Source: Nostoc sp. UHCC 0702 (GTDB taxonomy: Bacteria; Cyanobacteriota; Cyanobacteriia; Cyanobacteriales; Nostocaceae). From it: 64,000 nucleotides of DNA. Below, piece after piece: positions 54,902-62,916 of the stretch. The stretch lies in the NCBI GenBank assembly GCA_017164015.1, contig CP071065.1, positions 5,718,091-5,782,090 of the forward strand, read 5' to 3'. The position numbers and the translations under genes are program-made. The notes below the pieces were generated by a model. It made no database searches, was not told where the DNA came from, and was given only the letters and a program-made list of their open reading frames with translations. Position 1 is the stretch's first letter; each line of letters begins with the position of its first letter.

Positions 54902-55082
54902 TTAGAGGATGTTTGAAAAGTTTTGGGCGAATATAATTCGCTACTACACAAGCAAAGTCCGCCTGCGCGGACTAACACAAAATCAAGGATTTAAAACCCA
55001 CGCAGGTGGGTTTCGTCTGTGTAGACGCGATTTGCAATCGCCCAGACGAGTAACATATTAGACTTTTTAAACAACCTCTTAG
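54902..55082. mobile_element. MITE, CTTAGAGG family (inverted copy)
   Basis: Ends TTAGAGGATGTTTGAAAAGT (54902-54921) and its partner (55062-55082). The interior carries AGTCCGCCTGCGCGGACT, AACCCACGCAGGTGGGTT and GCGATTTGCAATCGC palindromes. It is the inverted, simpler version of the element at 26644-27012. Confidence 0.85.
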
Positions 55083-55158
55083 TGTGGGATTATATTACTG
55101 CATATTGTGCAATATTTAAAATCAGGCGATCAACTACCAGCAACTAACAAATGTAGTA

Positions 55159-57501
55159 ATGGATAAACTAGTAGTCTTTAGCTTGTTGGCAGGTGATTTA
55201 AATCAAGGGTTTCCCGCAGTTACTGCCCAAGTTTGGGATCATAGTAGGCAGTACCCGATGAAATTTACCAGTAGTCTGCCACCACTACCAGAACTGCCCG
55301 AATTATATCGTCGATGGCATCTGGTTTACAAAGCTCTCCATCAGCGTTTGATTTGGCGTCCACGTATTAAAATCCATACATCAGATATTACTCATGTCTC
55401 TGTCAGTGAATTTGGTGAAATCAGTCAAAAATTACAAGATTTGATCAATAAATGGTTAAACTCAGATCCATTCCAAAATTTAGTCCAACAGTTACGGACG
55501 CTATTGAACAAAGATGAAGCAATTCGAGTAATTTTTGAAACTAATATTCACTTACTACAGCGACTACCTTGGCATTTGTGGAATTTTTTGGACGATTATC
55601 GCTATGCAGAAGTAGCGTTAGCGCCTCATGAATATACATCTCCTATTATCAAAGATAAATTATCTACAGGTAAGGTGAAAATTCTCGCTATATTGGGTAA
55701 TAGTGAGGGTATTGATATTAGTAAAGACCGTGATTTGCTACAAGGTTTAAAAGATGCTGAAACTGAGTTTTTAGTAGAACCAACACGTATAGAAGTTAAC
55801 CAACAGTTGTGGAATCATGATTGGGATATCTTATTTTTTGCCGGACATAGTTTGAGTCAACCTGATGGTGAAACTGGGAAAATTTATATTAATTCAACGG
55901 AGAGTTTAGCAATTCCTCAATTAAAAAATGCTTTGCAAAACGCGATCGCGCGGGGTTTAAAAATCGCTATTTTTAATTCTTGTGATGGCATAGGTTTAGC
56001 ACGAGATTTAGGAGATTTAAATATTCCCCAAGTTATTGTCATGCGCGAACCAGTACCAGATTTGGTAGCGCAGGAATTCTTAAAAAACTTTCTGGTTGCC
56101 TTTGCTGGTGGTAAGCTTTTGTATTCAGCAGTACGAGAGGCACGGGAAAGACTCCAAGGATGGGAAAATGATTTTCCTTGCGCTAGTTGGTTGCCAGTTA
56201 TTTGTCAAAATCCAGCCACACCGCCTGTAACTTGGAAAGAATTATGTGGTAATTATAATGATACTAGCTCTATAAAATCTCATATTTTGCAGAAAATCCT
56301 TACTAGCTGTTTGATGGCTAGTGTTGCATCTGCATCCATTATTGTGTTGAGATATTTAGGAGTTTGGCAAATAGCAGAATTACAAACTTATGATCATTTA
56401 TTACGATTGCACCCCCAAGAAGAACAAGATTCTAGATTGTTGGTTGTAGAAGTAAATGAAAAAGATATTCAAAGTTTATTAGAACCGACACGAGGAGTAA
56501 AATCAATATCTGACTCTTCTTTAGCCAAATTAATCAAGAAAATACAACAATATGAACCTAGAATTATTGGTATAGATATCTATCGGGATATTCCTGATTC
56601 ACCTGATAAAACAAAACAATTAGAACTGACAAGACAGTTAAATCAAGAGAATGTAGTTGTGATTTGCAAAGGCAAAGATAGCCAACATGACCCCGAAGGC
56701 ATCCAACCTCCTGTGGGAGTTCCTGTTGACCGCCAAGGCTTTACTGATGCGGTGCGCGACTCTGATGGTATCGTTCGCCGTCAAATTTTAATGATGAAGC
56801 AAGAATCTTCTTCTCCTTGCACTACACCTTTCTCTTTCAGCTTCCAACTAGCTGCACGCTACCTGTTTAGAGAAAATATTCAACATGACTTGACAAATGA
56901 GGCGGTAATTTTTCAATCTGCCAGTGGTGTAACAAAGTTTCAACGATTAAAAGCTCTTAAAAGTGGAGCTTATCAACAAGGCATGAGTCTAGGCGGTATT
57001 CAAATACCAATTAATTATCGCAACGCTAATTTTGAGCAAGTTAGTGTTGAAGATATATTAAGCGATCGCGTAAAATCTGAAGCTATCAAAGATAAAGTAA
57101 TTTTCATTGGAGTCACAGCCCAAAGCTTGAGAGATACTTTTCCTACGCCCTATAGTGTGTCACAAGAACCTTATCAAGAAACTCCAGGGGTATTGATTCA
57201 AGCACATATGACTAGTCAAATTATTAGTGCTGTTTTAGATAAAAGGCCTGTATTTTGGGTGCTGCCTTATTGGGGTGATATTCTTTGGATTTGGGGTTGG
57301 AGTTTAGTTAGTGGCTTGGTTGTTTTGTTAGTGCGATCGCATTTAATAAAAATATGCTCAATAGGTATCAGCATTATAGTTTTATATGGCGTTTGTACTG
57401 TTATTTTCTTCATCCAAGGAGCCTGGTTGCCTTTGGTGCCATCGGCTTTTGCCGTTCTACTTGCCAGTGGCACAGTGTTAGTATTGAAACCAAAGTTATA
57501 G
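55159..57501 (+). CDS. CHAT-CHASE2 membrane protein
   Basis: 780 aa. N-terminal CHAT (caspase-like) domain with His230 in ILFFAGHSLS and Cys275 in IFNSCDGIGLA, so the catalytic dyad is present. A transmembrane helix (about 378-398) leads into an extracytoplasmic CHASE2 sensor (DSRLLVVEVNEKDIQSL, RIIGIDIYRD), and the C-terminus has about three further helices (WSLVSGLVVLLVRS onward). No kinase or cyclase follows CHASE2, unlike its usual partners, so the protease-like domain in the cytoplasm may be the output. It is preceded by a MITE and IS remnant and followed by the TPR-CHAT gene. Confidence 0.87.
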   Translation: MDKLVVFSLLAGDLNQGFPAVTAQVWDHSRQYPMKFTSSLPPLPELPELYRRWHLVYKALHQRLIWRPRIKIHTSDITHVSVSEFGEISQKLQDLINKWLNSDPFQNLVQQLRTLLNKDEAIRVIFETNIHLLQRLPWHLWNFLDDYRYAEVALAPHEYTSPIIKDKLSTGKVKILAILGNSEGIDISKDRDLLQGLKDAETEFLVEPTRIEVNQQLWNHDWDILFFAGHSLSQPDGETGKIYINSTESLAIPQLKNALQNAIARGLKIAIFNSCDGIGLARDLGDLNIPQVIVMREPVPDLVAQEFLKNFLVAFAGGKLLYSAVREARERLQGWENDFPCASWLPVICQNPATPPVTWKELCGNYNDTSSIKSHILQKILTSCLMASVASASIIVLRYLGVWQIAELQTYDHLLRLHPQEEQDSRLLVVEVNEKDIQSLLEPTRGVKSISDSSLAKLIKKIQQYEPRIIGIDIYRDIPDSPDKTKQLELTRQLNQENVVVICKGKDSQHDPEGIQPPVGVPVDRQGFTDAVRDSDGIVRRQILMMKQESSSPCTTPFSFSFQLAARYLFRENIQHDLTNEAVIFQSASGVTKFQRLKALKSGAYQQGMSLGGIQIPINYRNANFEQVSVEDILSDRVKSEAIKDKVIFIGVTAQSLRDTFPTPYSVSQEPYQETPGVLIQAHMTSQIISAVLDKRPVFWVLPYWGDILWIWGWSLVSGLVVLLVRSHLIKICSIGISIIVLYGVCTVIFFIQGAWLPLVPSAFAVLLASGTVLVLKPKL

Positions 57502-57530
57502 TAGTTAATCAAGCTAATCTGATAGCTGCG

Positions 57531-57563
57531 AGATACCCGACTTGTTGAAGAAGTCGGGTATCT
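57531..57563. other. Perfect hairpin between the two CHAT genes
   Basis: 13-bp perfect inverted repeat AGATACCCGACTT / AAGTCGGGTATCT with a 7-nt loop, 30 bp after the CHAT-CHASE2 stop. Could attenuate transcription into the TPR-CHAT gene or be a dispersed palindromic repeat. No strong T tract follows. Confidence 0.65.
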
Positions 57564-57653
57564 GACCACCTTCAGAGAAAATATTTCTAGATCATCCCAA
57601 CGATAAATATTCACACCGACTTACTTATCTAGGGCTTTCAGGTTTAAAAATGC

Positions 57654-60227
57654 ATGATGACAAAGTTCATAATCTTATTTTTAGTTGGACTCTATCTCAG
57701 CTTTATTCCTATAAGTTTTGCTCAACAACCAGCCACAAATAGTTATATTATGCAATCTGCGATCGCTATACCAGAACAGTTAATTGAGCAAGGAGAAAGT
57801 CTGTATCGTGCCGGAAATTTTCAGCAAGCAATAACAGTTCTGCAACAAGCTGTCCGCATCTATGAATCACACAAAGATTATATTCGCCAAGCAGTAGCTT
57901 TAAGCAATCTGGCGCTGGCATATCAGCAACTTGGCTTATTGCCAGATGCTGAAAATGCTATTGATACAAGCTTAAATTTGTTGAGTTGGGATGCAAAACG
58001 TCAAAAATTAAAAGTTAATCACCAAAACTCAGAAGTTATGGAAGTTTTGGTGGACACTTTAAATATTCAAGCAGGACTACAACTGGAATTAGGCAAGACA
58101 GAACTAGCTTTGGCAACTTATCAACAAGTAGAGAAAGTTTGGCAGCAACTGGGAAATAACATTGGTGTCACTCGTAGCAAAATCAACCAAGCCCAAGCCT
58201 TAAGGGTTTCTGGTTTCTACCGTCGGGCGTTGAACATGCTGCAAGATGCAAACAAAAACTTGCAAACTCAACCTGATTCGCCCATGAAAGTCACAGCTTT
58301 GCGTTCCCTCAGCAATGCATTGCAACTATCAGGTGATTTAGAAAAATCTCAAGAAGTTGTGCAGCAAAGTATCACAATTGCTGAGAAATTGCAATTACCC
58401 CAAGATATCAGCAATGGCGAGTTGAGCTTAGGTAATACACTCAGAATTAAGGGTGAATTTTCTAAAGCGATCGCTCACTATCAAAAAGCTGCTGAAGTTA
58501 CACCAAACCCCTTAACAAAAGTGCAAGCGCAAATTAATCAACTTAGCTTGCTGGTGGAAATGGAGAAGATAGCAGATGCTAAAGCACTGATTGCGATTAT
58601 TCAATCGCAACTGCCAAGTTTACCTGTCAACCGTAGCAGTATTTACGCGCGGATCAATTTTGCCCGCAACAGCAGAAATATCAGTAATTCTCAAGATATT
58701 GCCCGCATACTGGCAGAAAGTTGGCAACAGGCACAAACTATCAAAGATGCACTAGCCCAATCCTATGCCCTTGGTAGTTTAGGAGAAATTTATGAACAAA
58801 CCAAGCAATGGCAATACGCCCAGAAATTGACAGAAAAAGCATTATTGATTGCTCAGGAATTACAAGCTTCAGATGTAGCTTATCTTTGGCAGTGGCAGTT
58901 GGGAAGATTATTAAGACAACAAGGAAATTTACCAGCAGCGATCGCATCCTATGATGCTGCTATTGCTACACTTGAATCTCTCCGTAGCGATTTAGTCGCC
59001 GTTAACCGCGATGTGCAATTTAATTTCCGCGATAGTGTTGAACCCATTTATCGTCAGTCGGTAGAACTGTTGTTTCAAGAAAAAGCCCAACGCCAACCAG
59101 ACTTAGAGAAAGTCCGCAAGCGCATTGAAGCCTTACAAGTTGCCGAGTTAGACAACTTTTTTAGAGAAGCTTGTCTGAATAACCAATTTGTAGTTCTTGA
59201 CAAAATTGTAGATCAAGACAACCCCAAAACTGCTATATTTTACCCAATTATCTTAGAAAATCAGTTAGAAATTATCCTGAAGCTGCCTAATAAACCTTTG
59301 ATTTATAAAACCGCTTTTGTCAGTGGCAAAGAAGTTGAACAAGTTATTATACAACTGCGAAAAGACATTGTTCAACCCGAAAAGACTAAAAAGGTTAAAG
59401 CACTTTCTCAACAACTTTATAACTGGTTAATTAAACCATACGAAGCAGATTTAAATAGTAGTGGCGTGAATACTTTGGTATTTATTCCTGATGGATTTTT
59501 GCGGAATATACCAATGGCTGTGTTGTATGATGGCGAACAATATTTAATTGAAAAATACGCGCTTGCCCTTAGCCCTGGATTACAATTATTTACTCCCAAA
59601 CAATTAAAACAAGGAAATTTTACTGCTTTAATTGGAGGTCTATCAGAAATACCTCAAAATGAAAAATTTGCACCTCTTCCTAATGTCAAAGATGAACTGA
59701 ATCAAATTCAACAACTGGGCATTAAAACAACCACACTTTTAAATGAAAATTTTAACAGTAAAAAATTAGAACAAATCATTAATGACCAACCTTACAGAAT
59801 TGTCCACTTAGCAACTCATGGAAAATTTAGTTCTAAAGCGACGGAGACTTTCATTTTAGCCTATGACAAACGCATTTACGTTGGAGAACTTGATAGTTTG
59901 CTGAGAAGTCGAGGTGAAAAACGTACTGAACCAGTAGAATTGTTAGTACTTAGCGCCTGTGAAACGGCTGCTGGAGATAACCGTGCCACATTAGGATTAG
60001 CAGGAGTCGCTATTAAAGCTGGTGCGCGGAGTACATTAGCTTCACTATGGAATATTAATGATGATTCCACCACTTTTTTAATCACTGAATTTTACCGTCA
60101 ATTAACTACAGGTAAGTTATCTAAAGCAGAAGCGTTACGACAAGCCCAAATTAAGATGTTAAAACAAAATAATTACAGCCGCCCTGCTGAATGGGCACCT
60201 TATATCATGGTAGGAAATTGGTTGTAA
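57654..60227 (+). CDS. Exported TPR-CHAT caspase-like protein
   Basis: 857 aa. Signal peptide (FIILFLVGLYLSFIPISFAQ) predicts export. About ten TPR units follow (first: EQGESLYRAGNFQQAITVLQ; others to about residue 440), then a linker and a C-terminal CHAT domain. The catalytic pair is visible as His722 in VHLATHGKF and Cys769 in LSACETAAG, with the GLAGVAIKAGARSTLASLW block and a final RPAEWAPYIMVGNW. Likely a periplasmic peptidase or peptide-recognition protein with TPRs for target binding. Start is ATG 57654 or 57657. Last gene of the sigma-DUF1822-CHAT group. Confidence 0.9.
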   Translation: MMTKFIILFLVGLYLSFIPISFAQQPATNSYIMQSAIAIPEQLIEQGESLYRAGNFQQAITVLQQAVRIYESHKDYIRQAVALSNLALAYQQLGLLPDAENAIDTSLNLLSWDAKRQKLKVNHQNSEVMEVLVDTLNIQAGLQLELGKTELALATYQQVEKVWQQLGNNIGVTRSKINQAQALRVSGFYRRALNMLQDANKNLQTQPDSPMKVTALRSLSNALQLSGDLEKSQEVVQQSITIAEKLQLPQDISNGELSLGNTLRIKGEFSKAIAHYQKAAEVTPNPLTKVQAQINQLSLLVEMEKIADAKALIAIIQSQLPSLPVNRSSIYARINFARNSRNISNSQDIARILAESWQQAQTIKDALAQSYALGSLGEIYEQTKQWQYAQKLTEKALLIAQELQASDVAYLWQWQLGRLLRQQGNLPAAIASYDAAIATLESLRSDLVAVNRDVQFNFRDSVEPIYRQSVELLFQEKAQRQPDLEKVRKRIEALQVAELDNFFREACLNNQFVVLDKIVDQDNPKTAIFYPIILENQLEIILKLPNKPLIYKTAFVSGKEVEQVIIQLRKDIVQPEKTKKVKALSQQLYNWLIKPYEADLNSSGVNTLVFIPDGFLRNIPMAVLYDGEQYLIEKYALALSPGLQLFTPKQLKQGNFTALIGGLSEIPQNEKFAPLPNVKDELNQIQQLGIKTTTLLNENFNSKKLEQIINDQPYRIVHLATHGKFSSKATETFILAYDKRIYVGELDSLLRSRGEKRTEPVELLVLSACETAAGDNRATLGLAGVAIKAGARSTLASLWNINDDSTTFLITEFYRQLTTGKLSKAEALRQAQIKMLKQNNYSRPAEWAPYIMVGNWL

Positions 60228-60333
60228 GTGAAAATTTATATTGTGTCCGCTGGAAATTTGCTTGAGTTTTTATTAGTAAATAACATGGGTTTCCCCTAAA
60301 TTAACGTGAGTTCGACAGACCTCTCCCTCCCGG

Positions 60334-60359
60334 CCTCCCTCTCCTAAAAGAGAGGGAGG
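60334..60359. terminator. Stem-loop CCTCCCTCTC/GAGAGGGAGG
   Basis: Perfect 10-bp stem with a 6-nt loop about 107 bp after the TPR-CHAT stop. A possible terminator or dispersed repeat; no T tract. Confidence 0.5.
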
Positions 60360-60387
60360 AGGAACAAAAAAATAAGGGCGAATTCGG

Positions 60388-60474
60388 GCATTTTCCAACG
60401 TACCTATTGTCATGCTTACAGCCAAGGATCAGGATGTAGATAAAATTTGGGGTTTAGAAGCAGGTGCAGATGAT
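60388..60474 (+). pseudogene. Response regulator receiver fragment
   Basis: One open stretch reads AFSNVPIVMLTAKDQDVDKI then WGLEAGADD, the alpha4-beta5 part of an OmpR-type receiver (MLTAKD, G-L-AGADDY). The reading is cut where the TTCGG element copy begins (about 60470), so the lysine-containing segment and output domain are missing, as is everything upstream. Confidence 0.75.
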
Positions 60475-60659
60475 ATCTGTGGAGGTCGGTAATTGGGAAC
60501 TTGTACTCTCGCACTTGTGCCGAGCGAAGTCGAGGTAAGCCGAAGTATTGGGAATTGGTAATTGGTTTTGAGTATTACCTATTACCCATTACCTATTACC
60601 TATTACCTATTACCAAGCAAACCGACTATATCGTAAGTAATTAGCCGAACTTGATATTA
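60470..60659. mobile_element. TTCGG-family element, copy B (inverted, one end missing)
   Basis: Nearly identical to the reverse complement of copy A, including CCGACCTCCACAGATATC and the TAATAGG heptamers. It ends at TTGATATTA, but the opposite terminal inverted repeat present in copy A is absent. Confidence 0.8.
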
Positions 60660-60902
60660 TGCAGTTATAGCAGCAATTATTGTGATGTCATCAACCCACG
60701 GCAGCACACTCAAGCTAGGTATTCAGCGGTTAATTGGGACGGCTATTGGTGCTATAGGCAAAGCAATCTTTGCGATCGCATTAGGTAGCAATTCATGGTT
60801 ACTGGGATTGTGTGTTTTCCTGACCATATTTGTTGCTTCCTACTGGAAATTCAATGAAGCGTGGAGCGAAGCAACCGCAAGGACTCCGGGATTGCTTCGC
60901 TC
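60658..60902 (+). pseudogene. FUSC/aromatic acid exporter-like membrane protein fragment
   Basis: An open stretch starting without a start codon reads YAVIAAIIVMSSTHGSTLKL, GIQRLIGTAIGAIG, then a hydrophobic helix and SYWKFNEAW. This is the conserved membrane block of FUSC/DUF939-type transporters. Both ends are missing: the left is cut by the TTCGG element and the right by a small palindrome GAGCGAAGCAA / TTGCTTCGCTC (60864-60902). Confidence 0.6.
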
Positions 60903-60971
60903 GCAATTGAGTTCTAATCAATCGAACATGGTATGAGTTCGTATGCTATGAATTAGCAAATGATTAGACTC

Positions 60972-61205
60972 TCACGTTAAAGATATTAAATTAATAGTTA
61001 ATCCTGAGAAGTCAACGCTAAAAATTTTGTTGTTACCTAGAGTAAATAGAGTATATGCCTTTGAGAGCTGATTTACACTGTCTATAATATTGCCTAATGA
61101 CTGATCATCTCCTCCTGAAATTGTATCCATTTCTACTGATGTTAAGTCCTGCAAACATGTATTTGTATCAACAGGTTGTAAATCTGAAATTACTATTTTA
61201 GCCAT
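60972..61205 (-). CDS. Double-glycine leader peptide 1
   Basis: 77-aa small peptide. The leader reads MAKIVISDLQPVD...LTSVEMDTISGG and fits the double-glycine class cut by C39 peptidase ABC exporters. The predicted mature part (about 45 aa, starting DDQSLGNIID) is Ser/Asn/Leu-rich and ends DFSGLTINLISLT, the most diverged of the three. ATG 61205 is chosen since the conserved leader starts there; CCTGACCTAGAAA precedes it, as in peptide 2. Probably a bacteriocin-like or signalling peptide; no exporter is in the window. Confidence 0.75.
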   Translation of the reverse strand: MAKIVISDLQPVDTNTCLQDLTSVEMDTISGGDDQSLGNIIDSVNQLSKAYTLFTLGNNKIFSVDFSGLTINLISLT

Positions 61206-61461
61206 TGTTTTATTTTCTAGGTCAGGGTTGGTAGAGCTAAGAATAAACAGTTGTGCAAATTTAATCAAGCACAATTGCTATGAAAAAAATTAGCCTATGT
61301 CTAGCTTTGTAATTGATGTGATTGAAACCTCAAAATTAATTGATGCACAGAAAAATTACATACTAATATTATACTTTTTACTAGTTTATAAATTTTCTGG
61401 TACATCGTTATAAACTCTATTTATTAATTTCATAGGATTCCAGCACATCAATTAGTAATAA

Positions 61462-61704
61462 CTAAAGATAGAACCAATTGTAATTAGACCTTGAATAGTC
61501 TATGGTGTAAATTTTATTATCCTTGAAATTGTACCAATTAGAACCTTCATAGTATGTATTTTCGGTGTTATTTACGCCACCGTTAATGTTGATTACAGAA
61601 ATGGTATAACCCCCGATTACAGCCTCCATTTGTACTGGAGTCAGAGCATCTAGAAATGACCCTACATCAGTAGGATGCAAGTCATAAATTACTATTTTCG
61701 CCAT
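61462..61704 (-). CDS. Double-glycine leader peptide 2
   Basis: 80 aa. Leader MAKIVIYDLHPTD...LTPVQMEAVIGG, predicted cleavage after GG. The mature part is Asn/Tyr-rich and Cys-free: YTISVININGGVNNTENTYY, then NKIYTIDYSRSNYNWFYL, whose end is shared with peptide 3. The upstream CCTGACCTAGAAAGAGA gives a purine-rich ribosome-binding site. A perfect 12-bp hairpin lies 59 bp upstream of the start. Same strand and family as its neighbours. Confidence 0.8.
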   Translation of the reverse strand: MAKIVIYDLHPTDVGSFLDALTPVQMEAVIGGYTISVININGGVNNTENTYYEGSNWYNFKDNKIYTIDYSRSNYNWFYL

Positions 61705-62271
61705 TCTCTTTCTAGGTCAGGTTTGTTAGCCAGGCTTTGTCAGTTAGGAAATAAACATGGTTGTTGACTGTTAATGGTTAACAGTCAACAGCCCAGACGC
61801 AATATTTAACACATCAAGTAAGATTGCTAAGTAGGTCGGCGCGAATAAAGTTAACTATAGCAATCCGATTTGATTTCTGAATCACTCGTAGAGGTAAGGG
61901 ACTGGGGACTGGGGACTGGGGACTGGGAAGAAGGAATAAAGGTGTACTGAGTTTTGTTCAAAAATCAAATATGAGTCTTATAGTGAGGGTCGTCAGTTGT
62001 CAGTTGTCAGTTGTCAGTAGTAAGGGTTTCAGGCATATTTACGTTTCGTAACATAGTCATGTTTATTTTCACCCACCTACTTAGAGGCGGTTAGCATGAG
62101 AGAAGTTTTGCAGGGATTTAGCTTTTGAATTGATGCGATTGAAGCTTCAAAAACTATTTTATTTTCAGAAAGGGTATATGCCATAACTATTACGTCATAG
62201 GCTTTATAGCTGCTTTCCTTCATTAACCATAAATCTATCTATTAGTTTTTGTTACACAACCGCACCAATGA
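61705..62271. other. Region between peptide genes 2 and 3
   Basis: Holds the hairpin at 61763-61789, two STRRs (GGGGACT at about 61898-61927; GTCAGTT at 61992-62018), and a segment near 62126-62160 (GAATTGATGCGATTGAAGCT) that resembles one near 61305-61339 on the 3' side of peptide gene 2. This suggests that peptide genes were duplicated with their flanks. Confidence 0.6.
61763..61789. promoter_or_regulatory. Perfect hairpin upstream of peptide gene 2
   Basis: 12-bp arms GTTGACTGTTAA / TTAACAGTCAAC with a 3-nt loop. On the minus strand it lies after peptide gene 3 and before peptide gene 2; either a terminator or an operator. Confidence 0.55.
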
Positions 62272-62535
62272 TTAATAACTATAAAATATGGTGTGATTCG
62301 ATCTGGAATAGTCCGTAGTATTAATCTTATTGTCGTGGTAGCTAACTGAATTTATACCCGCAGCTTCAACTGTATTATCTCCTGAACTGTTAATACTGAC
62401 ACTGTCAGTAATATTATTTATATAAATATAGGGAGAACCACCCCCCAATACAGTCTCTGTTTGTGCTGGAGTTAGCTCATCCAAAAATGTCTCTATATCA
62501 ATAGGACGTAAGTCATAAATTACTATTTTACTCAT
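62272..62535 (-). CDS. Double-glycine leader peptide 3
   Basis: 87 aa, first of the three in transcription order. Leader MSKIVIYDLRPID...LTPAQTETVLGG, then a Ser/Asn/Ile-rich mature part (GSPYIYINNITDSVSINSSG onward) ending NKINTTDYSRSNHTIFYSY, close to the end of peptide 2. No cysteine, so no disulfide or lanthionine rings are expected. AACTAAAACA precedes ATG, like peptide 1. Likely exported and processed by an unlinked C39-type transporter. Confidence 0.8.
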   Translation of the reverse strand: MSKIVIYDLRPIDIETFLDELTPAQTETVLGGGSPYIYINNITDSVSINSSGDNTVEAAGINSVSYHDNKINTTDYSRSNHTIFYSY

Positions 62536-62916
62536 TGTTTTAGTTGATATATTACAAGTCTATTGGACTTTTAAATTATTACATTATTGCAATCAAATTT
62601 AAAGTAAATTTCCAATGAAATTTTTATTTAGATAATTAATTTTTGCTAAAGTTAACAGACATATCTGAAGCTTTTTTGTCTATATAAATATCATATATAC
62701 TCTAAAAATAGATTGCCATTTTGCTAATAAATAATTGATACAATATTGCTTTTAAATGTACAACCTTAAAGTAGATAACCTACTTCTTACTAATACATTT
62801 CACTCAATTACTGATACAAAATCTTTCAACCCTGCTTAAGAATTGATTATTTGTATCAGAATTAAAGGAAAACGGTATAACTATTATGAGTGGGTATGAT
62901 AGCTGTGCTACCCTAC
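62536..62916. other. AT-rich intergenic region with MITE
   Basis: Very AT-rich; must include the promoter of the peptide gene group. ATACC-family MITE copy 2 lies at 62793-62878, next to the ABC permease stop. No gene seen. Confidence 0.55.
62793..62878. mobile_element. ATACC-family MITE, copy 2
   Basis: Ends ATACATTTCACTCAATTACT and (inverted) ...TTAAAGGAAAACGGTAT match copy 1 at 48608-48735. The 86-bp copy lacks the C-rich core. Confidence 0.7.

Larger units (their letters stand above)
54630..55158. other. IS200/IS605 5' remnant and MITE between operon genes
   Basis: A 529-bp gap inside an otherwise compact gene group. It contains a CCAGC-aaa-GCTGG hairpin (54717-54729), a TnpB start fragment (54775-54849) and a CTTAGAGG-family MITE (54902-55082). 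Confidence 0.75.
60228..60971. other. Gene graveyard between CHAT and peptide genes
   Basis: Includes hairpin 60334-60359, a receiver-domain fragment, TTCGG element copy B and a FUSC fragment with its own small palindrome at 60864-60902. No intact gene. Confidence 0.75.

Noticed and set aside
60682..60936. Complete 84-aa membrane protein
   Set aside because: Protein similarity to the FUSC block continues upstream of the putative start codon and stops abruptly at a palindrome; a fragment is the better reading.
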